A DNA stretch of 64,000 nucleotides from Ancylostoma caninum (taxonomy: Eukaryota; Nematoda; Chromadorea; Rhabditida; Ancylostomatidae): the NCBI GenBank assembly GCA_037903475.1, contig JBAJFG010000529.1, positions 310,001-374,000 of the forward strand, written 5' to 3'. A program made the translations under genes and the position numbers. Shown one piece after another: positions 11,762 through 24,802 of this stretch. Every line of letters starts with the position of its first letter. Position 1 is the stretch's first letter. The notes below the pieces were generated by a model, which was not told the DNA's origin, did not search any database, and worked only from the letters and a program-made list of their open reading frames with translations.

Positions 11762-14700
11762 GGCCCTGGCGAGTGAGATATTTGTGAACAAAAAAAGAAA
11801 TAATCGTCATAGGGAAAAATAAGAAAAGTCGTCTTGCTAGAAACCAGCAATCGGACAACTGGTACTCTTCGTCTTTTTACAAAACCACACAAACTGCAAT
11901 TACTGACGGGATGCATATCATAAATCACCATTGTAAAGTGTCGATAACTTCCACAATTAATTTCTGGGTGATCGTTCACCGGTTGAGGGTCGTGAAACAA
12001 TGAAAAACAACAAGTAGTTTTGCTCAGAAATGCGCTGGATATGTTTAAATTCTTTGACAGTCTGGAACTATTAGAAGTATTGTGTAGTCAAGTTTTCTTT
12101 TCGAGGAGACGACTACACGAACCAGTGCAGAGGGATACCGCTATTATGGCTCTAAGGTGGTTTGGTAATTTTCTTGCATAACCAGAAAAAGGGTGAATGA
12201 AGTCAAACTGCGAGAAATTCTGAGGGAAACGGCAGAAGATGAGAAACCGACATTTCCCACCGGTTTACCTTCCTTACGCTGCCATTTTCATCAAATCAAT
12301 TTGACGCATTCTGTCGAATCTGACGTACTTGTTTAGAGCAATCAATGCAACAAAACCAAGAAAATTTCCATTAAATGTTCCCTGATAGTTTTTGGAAAGA
12401 CCTCTGAGGTACTTTTAGCCACAGAGTTTGTTCCACTTTGTAGAAGATTATTGAAAAGTTACTAGTATAATATTTACAGCCTCACAACATTGTTTGTTTG
12501 TATGTGTTCTGATGAAGGTAGAATGTCTTAATCAAAATTTCATGGAAAACCGGTTTTTCGAAATATTTACTTAACAGAAGATTTTCAAAAATGAAAATCA
12601 TTCACTCGAAGGCTCGAATAATTCGCAGAAATTCTAATAGTCGACGGTAGTCAGATGCTGCGATTTCCGATTACACGAATATATAGTAGAAATTTGTTAG
12701 TATTTACCAAATAAACTGCTGCCAAAATTCTGCTGATTTTTCATAAATAAAATCGTGTTCCCAAAGAACCGAATAACTATTCGAATTTTATTCAATTCGC
12801 TCCGAGCATTTCGTGTGATTGTCTGCCTCTCCTCTCAGTGTGTAGTCATAGCTCACACTCTCGATGTCTGTTCCACAAAACAGACACTGTGATGCAGAAT
12901 TCATCCGCTTTACAGAAATTTTACACCCATCCTCTTCAAAAATTCAATAGCTCCTCTTTTACCATCTGTCGTGAAGCGATCGCTCCTCTCCAAAGAAGGC
13001 CCGGTGCACTGCACCTATGTATGATGATCTGAATTTGAATTTGTATGTGATCTGAATTTCACCACATCCATCTTATCGGTTATCGATGGGTTCGGCTTTT
13101 GGACGCTTTTCTGAGAACCTATAGCCCTGTGCGGCTTCTTCGATTTTTCATTCTCCTTATTAACTACTATTATTGTATTCGTTGATTTTTCTTTCTATAG
13201 CATTACAACAATTTATGAGGTCATTATCCTAACACATCCCAACCAGTAGAACATTATAGCAATGCCACGGCTCCAAACTCTAGTACGATCTCAGTTGGTC
13301 GCCGGCTAACGTTTTATATGTTTTAACTGTTCACCGAAGTTACCGCACCTAATGTTGATTGGGTCAATTAATTATTTTAGTCTCGTTTTACTATAACTCC
13401 ATCGCAGGTTTTTCCAGCCTAGCTTTGCTCACTAGTGATTTCACTTTCTGCTGTGTTTTGTGGCACTACGGCATTGGGTGGTCGATCGGACCCACTGAGC
13501 TCCCGATTCGCGACAGCTTCACTCACTGTTACACTCCTGCGTCTCTTTGCAGTACATTATCTATCGTAGAAATTCTGTCTGACCAGAGAACTGTCGTGTC
13601 TCCCCATTCCCCCCCCCCCCACTAAGTTTTGAACCTCTGTCCAATTCCTCTAAAAACTTTGATTGAGCAAAGGTCAAACTTAGGAATGATTCATCATGAT
13701 TCGTAACAATGGGTCGTCAGGAGTTTTCCTTTTCACCTATATATGAGCATTTCTTGTTAGGTTTTCCATCTATTGAACACACGACGTCTATATTCTATGT
13801 ATAGAGATGAAAACCTATAGACGTCACGCCTATAGGCGAGAATTTCTAAATTTTCACACAATTTTATAATTACAGTACGCTTTGAATACCTAAGAATACA
13901 TAATAACACATGCTCCCATGGAAACATGGTATGGAAGGTCCCAGAAAGGATAACTGGTCTTAAATTACCTCACCAGCTCAGAATTCTGACGGGCAACAGT
14001 TAGCCTGCCATGGTGAACGACTAGGCAAGTCAAACATATTTCATCCTGTTCACATTACACCAGGACTCACCCAAAGTAATGAAACCAACTATAAATCCAC
14101 CTCAATCCCTATAAACTAGCAGCTCCGAAGAGTAAATTTTCAACAGCATCATGGTTTTTATGCCTTCATAAAGCCGTGTAAATGTCAGCCTCACTGGGCC
14201 AGCTGACAATAGCAAATGTACTCTATTGTTGCATCAGTACAGCATAAACTTCTAAAAAACATCGATCGCATTTGCATGAGGATATACGTCCAGGACCCGT
14301 GATTAAATTCTGGGCAGAAATGGAGTTTTCTTGGAAGTGCACTTAGGAGGTGCACGAGAACGTCACTCCTTTATGAGGAACTTTCCATGAAATATTCTAC
14401 AACTGCTCTGAACTTACTCTTTTTATACAATGTAAAACAAATTTCAAAAAATAATCAAAACATAAATGTCATTTGTTTGATCCTAACAGAAGTTTTTTTT
14501 TTCGCCCGAAGTACTGGGCTACTCCAGTGATTCACTGGTTGACATATCAAGCGAATAGCAGCAGCTCCTCCATCTAGATCGTGCTCCAATATAGAAAGTA
14601 TTCAGTTTCCTATAGACATCGAACTTCGATGTAAATGAAACTTCGATGTAAATGCTAAGCAACCAGCCAGCCAGAATTGCCCCAGCTGCGTCATTTCGAA

Positions 14701-14990
14701 TCGATAATGCTCCGCATCTGCGTTAAAGATCGATAATGCACTGCGCCTATTACCACATGTCATAGAGGCGTACGAAATATTGTCGATTATTCATTGTTTT
14801 GTTGATATGCATCTTCTTACACGTAGCATGAATTCATAGAACAGTGCTACACAGTTAACGCTGTGCCAATCTATAACGCGAGGCGTCCCCATTTCGCCCG
14901 TCCTTGGTAGCACAGGCATGCAGGGCACATTATCGATCGATTTCTTTCGTTCTTTGTACTGGCAAGGTAAAAGGCACTGTTTCTATATCA
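11762..14990. other. No gene recognised
   Basis: AT-rich, with a C12 run at 13609-13620 and scattered short open frames. I see no splice-consistent coding segment, RNA gene or clear repeat. Confidence 0.45.
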
Positions 14991-14994
14991 GAAC

Positions 14995-15110
14995 CAGGAA
15001 TGTGCAGAAGTACAATTTTAAATCCCGTAAAACGTAAAACGGAGAACGGAAGGCCAAAAATGGGCAGAAAACGGAAAGCGTGAAACGAAAAACGGAAAAT
15101 TTTGCCCAAG
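14995..15110. repeat. Dispersed repeat, copy 1 (CCCGTAAAACGTAAAAC family)
   Basis: Shares CCCGTAAAACGTAAAAC, AAGGCCAAAAATGGGC and ACGGAAAAT blocks in the same order with 17130-17235. About 90 bp are recognisably related. Non-coding. Confidence 0.65.
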
Positions 15111-15534
15111 CATCGGTTTGTGACGAAACCAAAATCAACATTGGATTTCCTAAGTATCTTCCTGGTGAGCAAAAGTGGTGACTTTTCCAAGTAATTAGGT
15201 AACTTCAAGTCTACTGATGGTACTTCCTTCAAACGCCTAGAATCTAGGGAGATCGAGGAGTATCTAGTCATCACCTAGTTATGAGAGATTATCAGGGCCC
15301 GTAGTAAAGTACCCCATGACGTAACGTTGATATGTCGTCATGTAGGCAGGTGCGTAAGGCATGTTGGCATCTTTGCTCCCAACATGCTCCCATCTACGGC
15401 GGCATCACAATGGAAAATGAAGAAAGCATAGATGCCGACACGTTGAGAGCAGAGATGCCAAATCAGTGTGCATTCATATCAATGTAACGCGCTTGAGAAG
15501 TTGGTTGGTACACTACACTGGTCGAGGAGGTCTC

Positions 15535-16224
15535 GCTTACAAAGTCTATACGGTGGGCTCTGTCTTTGGAAACTGTCCAGCACGAACGCAACCCGAACAG
15601 TGCAGTACGTCGAGTTCAAAGCTTAAGACCATTTTTGACCCTTTGTTTTCTCTTCTACTGGTAAACCTTTGCTGCCTTTTACAGAACTTGCGGAAGAATG
15701 GGAGAAATTGACGACAGCAAGAAATAAGAGACGCCCTAATGTAGAATTTGAAACCGACGTATTACGCTGTTCGGGCGACTTTGGCGCTGCACAATTGTCA
15801 GAGGCGTCCACTTGGAGGATGGAAGAGTATGATGTGGACGGTAAGATGATTTGGGATGACCCAAGGTCATGTAAAGGACCAAAATGCCCAACGAGCACAG
15901 GTACAACAAGCCTGGTCTGAATTCAGGTAATTGGCGTAGGTAGTGGTGCCGTGATGGAGTTGCCATTGACGGGCTATCCGATTGACGAGGTCGAGAGAAC
16001 AAGCGTAGATGTTGCCACGTTAAAAGATTCAAGTCCAACTGGATAATCCTTTAAAACACCTTCCTTACAGCAAATATGTGCTGGGGACAACTTTTCTTTA
16101 GTTAAGAGAAGGATAGTTCCATGGAAATGGGGTTTGGTAGGAGGTGCTGACGTCCATCATGCTCCCGGCCATGACCGAGCTTCTGCGTCCGCACCCTCTT
16201 GCCTCTAAATGTTCTCTCTTCATT
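15535..16224 (+). CDS. Unidentified gene model, partial; two to three exons
   Basis: Function unknown. A segment open through 15604 (AYKVYTVGSVFGNC then PARTQPEQC) ends at the donor GTACGT in phase 1. After a 80-nt intron with acceptor GCTGCCTTTTACAG an exon runs 15685-15840 (starts LAEEWEKLTTARN, ends MEEYDVDG) to the consensus donor GTAAGATG, also phase 1. Only one of three frames is open across this junction, and phase is kept, which favours a real gene. The next exon is uncertain: the acceptor CTTTTCTTTAG at 16098 gives an in-phase continuation with KRRIVPWKWGLVGG to a stop near 16208; another acceptor at 15901 reaches a stop within a few codons. The start is not found. I recognise no domain; a decayed gene or transposon protein is possible. 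Confidence 0.35.
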
Positions 16225-16339
16225 TTCCGACTTGCCGCTGTGGGCTCAGGTCGTGTTGGGAGCAATCGAGCTGCCGGCAGCCCTGAGGCTATTGCTGCCA
16301 ACAAACTGGTGTCCGATGTGAGGGCACATGCTTAAGAAT

Positions 16340-17129
16340 AGAAAGATGCCGACATCCCTCTGGCAATTTGTCGGCAGCTATTTCACGTCACTGCAGCAGC
16401 AGATGGCTGCCAACATTGAGGGCTTTACTACCGGCCCAGAATTATATAATCAATGGGCATATTTCTCACTGAACTTACTCACTAAGACGAGAAACTGTAA
16501 AGTGTGAAAAGTGCGACTTCTTGCTTCACTTTAGAGCAGACCTATTCTGCAAAAATTCAGACAAAAAGGTAACTATGGTAGTTAATACATCTGCAATCTG
16601 GGAAGGATCATGTTATTCACAAAGGATCTCGTTGGAGCGAGGTAGCGAGAGAGGAAGCAGGAGAAGAACATCGTGTGGGGAACGCGAAACACAAGCAGCC
16701 TAAATATTGCGCAAAACATCAGGAGTCAACGGCGCCATTGTGGAGCTGGGGATCACCGTCTGACTAAAACAGTGGCAAGTGTGATGTAACCTTATGCTTT
16801 TGTCAACTTGAAAGAGAGCCTACGTCATGCGTTGCTTCGCAGGAATGCCTGAAGCTCTTACCATGGCACGTCACAGTTTCATGGAAATTTCATATAAGTT
16901 CACCCTACATTTCTGTGGAACCTTGTTTTTTTTTGAGAATTTTGAGGAGAGCAGGGCACTTGTATGGCATATTTGGAGCAATGATGAGGATCAGCGAAAT
17001 TGCGACGGTGTTGGACGTCAATTTTGGCGCCATTGTTGTGAACTCATATATATTGCGCATCGAAACACGTGAACTCTCTTTAGGATAGGGAAGAACCTCA
17101 AGAACAAATACCGTCTCCCTGCATAATTT
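16340..17129. other. No gene recognised
   Basis: Short open frames only. GGCGCCATTGT occurs near 16730 and 17020, perhaps a weak duplicated segment. Confidence 0.4.
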
Positions 17130-17235
17130 TCCGGAATTTTCCGTTTTCCGGGCTAAAAACCCGTAAAACGTAAAACTTTAAGGCCAAAAATGGGCGGGAA
17201 ACAGAAGACGGAAAATTCCGCACACTCCTGATCAG
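17130..17235. repeat. Dispersed repeat, copy 2 (CCCGTAAAACGTAAAAC family)
   Basis: Matches the copy at 14995-15110 in the blocks CCCGTAAAACGTAAAAC and AAGGCCAAAAATGGGC. Flanked on the left by TTTTCCGGAATTTTCCG, itself nearly palindromic. Confidence 0.65.
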
Positions 17236-18189
17236 AACCCACAGAAATTTTAAAAACGTGGTTGAACATGATTCAAATGTTAATATTCGTATGACTACAG
17301 CAACGTTACTGGAGAATGTGATATGGAGAGACGGAGACAGTTAGAGCTGCATTCTGTCGAAAGATTACGAATAGAAGGCGCAGAAAACAAGTAAAAATAA
17401 AAGCCAATTAACTTGTAATTATGTTGAAGATGCTTTGCAAAATAACACTACGCGAAAGTGATGCAGAAATTTTTTTAGAAAAAAAAACAAAAGTAATTAA
17501 ACACCTACCCCGCGACATGTCCAGTCCCTGTGTTGAAGTTGTGCAGTCGTACCTAATAAACTGAAAAAAATATCAGCAATAATTTGTAAGTTTCGACGTA
17601 ATGAAGATTTGAACGAACGACAAGGACGAAATTCAGCACGTTCTATATAGGAGCTGACAGGTTACTAGCAAGTAAGCAACGTTAACAAGTAGGCTGCTTC
17701 CAACACCTTCGACAAAATGAAGTATGAACGAGCAATAACATCTCACCTACGTACTATGATCATATAAGCACCATAAAATTGGCAAGTTCCTGTGGACACG
17801 TACTTTTACTAGTATTTACTAGTAGGCGCCTTCCACTCACTGAATACGACGCTTCACGTGTCCTTAAAAGGGCCTACTGCGTCAGAATAGTGCAATTCTT
17901 CTAGATTGACCAGTAGAGGAGAGAGTTGAATTTGCGAATTTCTCGCAGAGTAAGAGCAAATAGAGGTGGCATAGCGAGAGACGCAAAAATACAGAAAAAG
18001 CCCAAAACCGTGAAACGCAAAGCACTTCATATGTGGTAGATTTTACGAACTGGACCATAAGGAACAGTTGTCCGGGATTTTCCTCTTTCTCAACTCACAT
18101 ATAAGCACTAGTTGCTATGGTATCGTGGTCAAGGAGGGAAACAGGTGCTTAACGAGAGCTTAATAATTAAATACATTGAATGTGGCAGT
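17236..18189. other. No gene recognised
   Basis: AT-rich intergenic sequence; nothing supported on either strand. Confidence 0.4.
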
Positions 18190-19400
18190 AAATTTAGAAT
18201 CGTGGCAAGCGGAGTGCTGATGACGTCATAGTGCACTTGGCCACGCCCGCTAGTGATGCAATGTTAGCCAAAGTTTGACATGTATTAATGAAACTTATTA
18301 AAAAAGTCGGAATGGGGAGCAATGACAGATCAAATGGCGGCCACGCCCACCGACGCTTTGTGGAAAATTGAGAAACCATTTTTTCTTTGTATAAAAACCG
18401 TTTCCTTTCGATAATGCGAAGGCCACGCCCACCACCCTAGTTTTTCAAGCCAGTACGGGTTTTTTCAATAATTGCATTATTTTTTGCTGAAAATTGGCAT
18501 TTGAGGAAAAGGCTATTATAAATCCAGAAATCTTGGATGTCCGTACTTAGCCCGATTGACAAAGGCTGCACTCTTAGCCACGCCCCTTGCACTATTCAAA
18601 TAGACGTGCGAGTTCTCCTGTCTCTCTATAAGATAAAAGCTTATTAAATTGGATTTGATGCATGACGTCCATTTGCTGAAAAGGAAGCGAATAGGCTCAG
18701 AACTGATGCGTTTAGCAGATAGTGCAGCGTAGACCACGCCCGTCCAGCAATATTGTGCGTTGTGGACGAGTTTCCTGTCTCATACAAGTTAACGGGTGTT
18801 AATAGCTCATTCAGCCCTTCCCCGTCCTTAGAGTCAGGTGCACACTATCTCTTCCGAATCAGTGAGACTGAAGCCACGCGTACAGCCGTGCGAGTTTTCC
18901 TCCCTGACAAGCGGAATGTCCACATGACTCAAAGCGTCAGACCGTCAACAATGTAAACACATTAGCAAAATTGTGCACATGGCTATCATCGTTCCTTTCC
19001 GGTGTGTTTACAAAGTTTTATGTGTCTAAGAAAAACGGAAAACTCGTCCAGGTCGTGTCACAGAGCAAGAATGGGGCTATTGAACCATGCAGTTTTTGAG
19101 CTAGGTAAAAAGTACCTCTGCTAAATCGTGTAGATACTCTGGAAATTAGTGGAGATAGGGTAGAAGTGTCAATGGTTACGGCGTGCGTCCATGTGCAGGA
19201 CCGTGATTGGTCGCAGAACCATGCTCCAATAATAAGTCCCGATGGGGAGGATAATGCAGCGTTAGCCCCGCCCATTTAACTTAGCTGTGCCAACATGAGT
19301 GCTTTCCATCTGTACATTCGAATTTTCCTCGTAACCATCAAATCAGATGAAGTAGAAAGTGCGAGGACAAAATCATGACAACTCGTCCAAAGTAGGCATA
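18190..19400. repeat. Degenerate block rich in CCACGCCC and GGACGAGTTTCC motifs
   Basis: CCACGCCC-type octamers appear near 18240, 18340, 18422, 18578 and 18734 and as CCCCGCCC near 19265. They are often preceded by GCAGCGTAG- or GCACTCTTAG-like strings and followed by a cytosine-poor GTGCGAGTT or GGACGAGTTTCC string. The mixed spacing (about 80-156 bp) suggests an old, eroded tandem or repeatedly inserted family, with relics to about 22000. Confidence 0.45.
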
Positions 19401-20639
19401 CTCCCTCCCCCAGGGACATGCATGTGCATTTGCTCATCGCTTCAAAAGGCTATCTGCACAAAGGACGCAGTTGCAGAAAAACCAAGTCCTCTCAGTTAGC
19501 CCTCTGGGCATGTTAACTTCTCTGTTTCATTTGCATTTTCGCCGCTTCAATTATGCGGACTTTAATGACTACAGTATGCTGATATTCTTAATACGTGCAA
19601 GGACACGTTAGGACATGGTATGATACTGTGGTTACACGGGTCTGCATTTGCAGGCGTGACACAGCAAAGAACGACAACTAACGAAGTTTCGCTTGCAGAC
19701 GCTGCTGTGCAGAATTTTTATTAACACTTGGAAGTGAATCTTCATGATAAATGTCCGCAGATAAGGCTACACCTTGCAAATGTGACGGACGAGTTTCCCG
19801 CACAAATATAAGGAAGTGCTGTTAGCGCACTTCCAATAGCCAAGAATGCCAGCATTGGTAGAAAATGCCTGTATTGTTTGGAATGTCTATGTTTGCACTT
19901 CATCCAAGAACAAGAAAAGGGGCCATATTCAGGAGTGGGCGGGGCCAATAGGACAGCAAAGCCAAACAGTCGTTAAGTGCCCCGTCGACAGAGCTATAAG
20001 GTGTTTTGCTTGGTGCTTCTTATGGTGAAAAAGAAAGAAAGAGAAGCCCTGTCGTACCAGTCTCCATGTCAAACTTCTCAACTATCATCCGACACTATGA
20101 ATAACAGTCGAACGGACGGAAACACTACAAAAAGTGTATTCATCAGGCTTGAGCATAAATCCAAGCGGATATCTTGTCATGGGAGGGGCTGGAGAGGCAA
20201 AAAGTAGAACAGCTCAATCTGAAAAAGTGGGTTACAAAGGAGAGCGGCTCACCCAACATCCATAGACGTCAATCGTGATTGGATTTAGGTGCACAAATTT
20301 GGGAATGCAAACTGTAAATGTAACTAGACGTGGCAGTTCCAGCTTATACGACCTTCAGCAAAACAGGTAATGACAATGTAAATATTCCATAACTCTCATT
20401 TAGAAAGAAAAGCGTATCCGTTCCGGAATCACACATAATTTCTTGCTTTGACACATTCCATTAGAGACACAGTCCCATCTCAGAATTTTTCCCGAGATTT
20501 TTGTAAGTGAGTGGAATCGCCATGGGCTGCAGATCACAACAGTATACATGACTCCGTGCAAAGGCGTCCAGAAACCGGCTTCCAGCCACTCATTCCGTGG
20601 AGCAAATGGGAGGGGCCAAGGCAGTAATACCAGACTACC
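19401..20639. other. No gene recognised
   Basis: Isolated open frames under 90 codons on both strands. No consistent splice structure or family resemblance. Confidence 0.4.
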
Positions 20640-20870
20640 GCGCCATGCACCCATTTGTTGACCTCACCTCAGATGCATCTCCTAACCTGTCAGGTGGTGC
20701 ATTCCGTGCCAGGAAGTGCTCGGTGAGGAACTTCATACTTCTGGAATTCCCTCAAAATGCACTCCCTACCAGGTTAGGAGGTGCGATCCACGTGTAGCTG
20801 GCAAGGAGTGCATGATGAGGAAACCTCGTACTTTTGCCTGGGCCAGGCCCCCAACGCTCCACAAAGGGAG
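20640..20870. repeat. Dispersed repeat with GTGCA/AGGTG arms and GAGGAAACCTC end
   Basis: Contains CAGGTGGTGCATTCCGTGCC, AATGCACTCCCTACCAGGTT, AGGAGGTGCGAT and ends GTGCATGATGAGGAAACCTC then GCCTGGG. The same end motif closes the 42-bp tandem repeat at 24930 and a degraded copy near 1050. Confidence 0.6.
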
Positions 20871-23249
20871 CGGATCGAGAACGGGTCGTCGACATTCTCC
20901 CACATGATCATGTATACATTGTAACCAACAGCTCATGGAAAGTTCAGTTGTGTAAAAATCCTAGAAACGTATCTGGAGTGGTATTTTTTTCAGCGGTTGC
21001 TGAGCCTTTGCATTTCCAATGAAAACGTGAGTAGATGTTGCAACATTGTTGAAAAAAAAACTGCTAGTTCTATTTTTCAAACAGGCAGTGCCAACAGTTA
21101 CTCATTTGTGGGGCGTGAAAGTCCCAGCAAGATATCAATAGCATTTTTTTTTGCAAAGTGCTCAATGGAAGCCTTCTTTCACCGTCAATCTAGTAGTTTG
21201 AATACAGTTTATGCTGAGTTATCCACTTGAAGGCATGCACTATTTAGGTTTTCATAGCACAACGAGCAAGGGGCGTGGCAGTCCCATGTATGTACGCAAA
21301 CCTCTAGAGAACATTGTGATTGCGTCATTCGCCGGCCTTTTGAGTGACTGATTATTCCAACAACAATAGCCCAGCCTTGGTTAAACGTTCGCTCCGAAAA
21401 AAGTCGAGACTGCCGCCGAGATTTGCTACTTGGTGTGTTTACAAAAAGTGGAGCAGACAGATTAGCAAAAAGCTGTTGAAGGAACGGGCAAGGAGAAACT
21501 CGGAGACGTTTCCGGGGAAGCGGAAGAAGGAGGTGCAGCTGTAAATCTGCACCCTATGGCAAAAGGACGTGGCCGTCCCTGGCAGTGAAAATACGACCAA
21601 AGTTCTAGAAATGCATATAGCTAGGGCATAAAAACCACTATCAAGTCAAAGTGGGAGAACAGGGTAGAGATTTCTAATCAATCCATGAAGAGAAAGAGTG
21701 TGCCGAGGAAAGAATGGATGGATGAAAGGGGCGAACGAAGAAATGAAGCGGCTGATGATGCAATAGACGCCGAGACCTCCTGGCTCGCCTCGTGCACCCG
21801 CGTCGGAGCATTAGAAGAACCCCGCCCCTGAGTATGAGTCCGATGTGAGACGCTGAGACACTTCTTGCACTTCATGATGCAACTGCTGTTAAGCCACGCC
21901 CACTTCTTGTGGATTTACCTAATTGATACCAGCTGTCGCAGTCATAGCGACATTGACGATTCCAAGTAAAGTAATAACGCATTCACACAACTTCTCAGAG
22001 CCTTCTGGTAATTACTGGGTGACAGGCGGCTAGGAGTAGAGGCCTAGATTGGTGCTTTGAAGTACGAATGTCCTGGAATGTGTAGGAGATTGTTCGATTG
22101 GAGGACAGCGGGAAAAAATGCTGTAGCCGGAGGGGAGGGGGGGGGGGGGGTGACCGGTGTCGACGGCAGCAGAAGCATGCTCATGTTGTCGATCGAACTG
22201 ATATGCATACATATGCATACACGTATGATGTGAAACACGCCACGAATGCCGTTGCAAAACGGTCGTGCAGTCTGATCATGTCGATCGCTGCGATAGGAGC
22301 ACGAAGTGGGCGGCGCGAAGTGTGACGCGTCGCGGTCCATTCGCCTGACTTCGCCAGAAACAAAAAAAAACAGCATTGAGCGCCTATTACAGATGAAACG
22401 CCACACCGCAGCCCCTGGGCACTAGGTGGACATCGAAGACGAAAAGGACAGAGCGCAGACGAGTAGAGCTCGGCCAGAAGACGTGCACGCAACCAAGGAA
22501 ATTGCGAAGATCCTTGGAATTATGCACTGCTTTAAAGGATCTCCGTTCGCAAGCGGATAATGGACGGTTAGGAGTCGTTTGTCGAATGACCCTCTGGCGC
22601 TCCCGGGTGCTGGCGTTGAGGCCACGCCCCCACAGTAAAAAACGCTGTGTACCCATTTCCCATTCCTAGTACAATAGAATCCATTTCCCTTCCGCTAGCT
22701 CAAGTGTGAGGCTAAACACCAGGCAAGACAGAGTGTCATCATGAAAAAAAGAAGAATAAAGGAGAGAAGAAAATAGTGCAAGGAAGTGAGACGACAGAGG
22801 AACGCGACGCAACTCTGTCTCACCTGGAAAGCCACTCCCCAGCTGGAAAAAAAGAAAAATTTCCGCGTTCTTGTCATACGATACTGTATTTTACCCTCTA
22901 GACGCGGTTTTTGTTCCGTCTATTCTCATATGATTAGCCAATTACCGCCCTTCATCAGCAATTAGCCAGAAAATTGCTATTTATTTGCTGTCTAGGTGAA
23001 AAAAAAAACAACTGAGCAGGAATGCAAAGAAAAAGTTATCCAGCTCATGTCAGAGAAAGACGCGAAAGGAGCGGATAGTTGGTGGAAGCTCCAACGGATT
23101 GGAACGGAACAACGCAGGATGAAACTCAGAATCCGCTTACGAGCAAGAAAATGTTCAGCTTGGGTAACTGAACCACCCTTGAGCTGTACGGAGCAGATCC
23201 TCTATTAGCACTGCAACTTCACACGCATAGTTGAGGCTATCCAGCGCCT
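20871..23249. other. No gene supported; G14 run at 22137
   Basis: Contains a GC-richer stretch (about 22100-22650) with long but unsupported minus-strand frames, a G14 run at 22137-22150 and a TATGCATACATATGCATACA short palindromic string near 22202. An open frame at about 22996-23165 ending at a donor-like GTAAC could be an exon, but no partner was found. Confidence 0.4.
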
Positions 23250-23362
23250 GCATGCATCACTGATATTACCCAGGGTAAACATGTTGATGCCAGTGTTAAC
23301 GACGGGTGAACTTGTGTGGCCAAAATAACCCATCTACCTTGGGTAACCGCAATGATGCATGC
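23250..23362. mobile_element. MITE-like palindromic element, about 113 bp
   Basis: GCATGCATCACTGATATTAC followed by CCAGGGTAAACATGTTGA on the left, and inverted GCATGCATCATTGCGGTTAC then CCAAGGTAGATGGG on the right. It shares the TTACCCAGGGTAAAC core and GCATGCAT tips with the element at 11650-11761. Confidence 0.7.
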
Positions 23363-23460
23363 GGCTCCGGGATAAAAGGGTTAATATCACGTAATCTTAC
23401 CCATCGTTGACGTGAGCGTCTACACGTTTACCCGTTGTAATCTCTCTGATGCATCTAGGC
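23363..23460. repeat. Degraded copy of the palindromic MITE family
   Basis: Adjacent to the previous copy. The right half (CTACACGTTTACCCG, TGATGCATCTAGGCTC) is recognisable while the left half is eroded. Confidence 0.5.
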
Positions 23461-24700
23461 TCAGTAACTCAGAAGATGAACAACAACAATGGAAACTATT
23501 GAAAACAAAACAAAGTGACAGCTGTCCGTTGTCATATTTGACAGCTCTGACTTTATTTCACAAGACATTGACCAATCAAAGAAGCCACTGTTTTCAGTTG
23601 GTTGGTTAAAGAAACCGCTCTGACCAATCACAGACCCCGCCATTTCACTATAAGTCCATCTAAAAAGTCTAAGGAGTGAAAAAAATGAGTATGCACGTAC
23701 CCCGAAACGTACAGCCATGGCCAGAAAACATAAATAACCCCCCGGCCGTCACACCAGTAGAAAAAACCGTTTCGATGTACGGACACCCACCGCTGTAAAG
23801 CGTTTTTGTCAACTGCAAAATAGTGCAATCACGTGCCCAAATCTGCACGTTACCAAATCGACGAGAAAATACACAAAAAATAGAAATTTTCAATGCCGAT
23901 CTTATCATTTGTGCTACCCTATTGACAAATGAAGTTTAAAGGACGATCATTTGTCACGAATAGAACTTCTTCTTCTGCGGTGTATCCTTGGAATTCGCCA
24001 GTACATTGGTTTCTGGTAAGCCACTGACAGGTTCGCAATTTTACGTCGAAAAGTTGTGCAGAACGCGCTACTGATTAGTGAAAAGTTACGACAAGCTAAA
24101 AAAAACTGCCCAGCAAAATCGTAATTGAATAGGCAGATCTATGAGTTCTTAGATAGGGTAACAACAGATATTGATTGGTATGAGGTGTCTATACTAATAG
24201 GCACTACCCATTAATAATATTATTTTCGGTGATTGCACACTTTCACGCACATATTACCGTGGCGCTAGATATCATTTTGTCAGAACATGCAAAAACACCT
24301 TATCTCGTACTCAGGACGAAACGGCCGCAAATGACATGCTGTTTTTCTCAAGTCCGCAATTACACAAAAAAAAACTTATTCAGCACATCAAGTCGATGTA
24401 AAGAGGCAGAGATCTATAGGGAGATGCAGAGATCTACTGAGATAAAAAGAAATTGCGTATAGTTGCCTATAAAAAATGGATTTCAGCTCTTCAGTCGTAT
24501 GTTGTCCTATTCTTCGCTGTTCTTTTTCTTGAAGATATCGTCCAATTTCAAAGTAATTTTCGAGATTTTGATATAAGGAGAATCACCAGGAGCTGTTGTT
24601 CACGGCGGTACCTACGATTCCTTACAAAACTGCCGAAAAAACCCGTTTTTCAGCCTCCATTACCTGGGAGAAAGCCAAGGCAAGAGCACAACGTTACTGC
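23461..24700. other. No gene recognised
   Basis: Short open frames only; no splice-consistent coding segment or clear repeat. Confidence 0.4.
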
Positions 24701-24802
24701 ACCATGCACTCCGTTGAGGGTCAGACGTGAAGTGCACCTTCGATTCTGTTAGGAAGTCAGGAAGAGCAGGAACTTTCCTCACTATACTATTCCCCAATGG
24801 AA

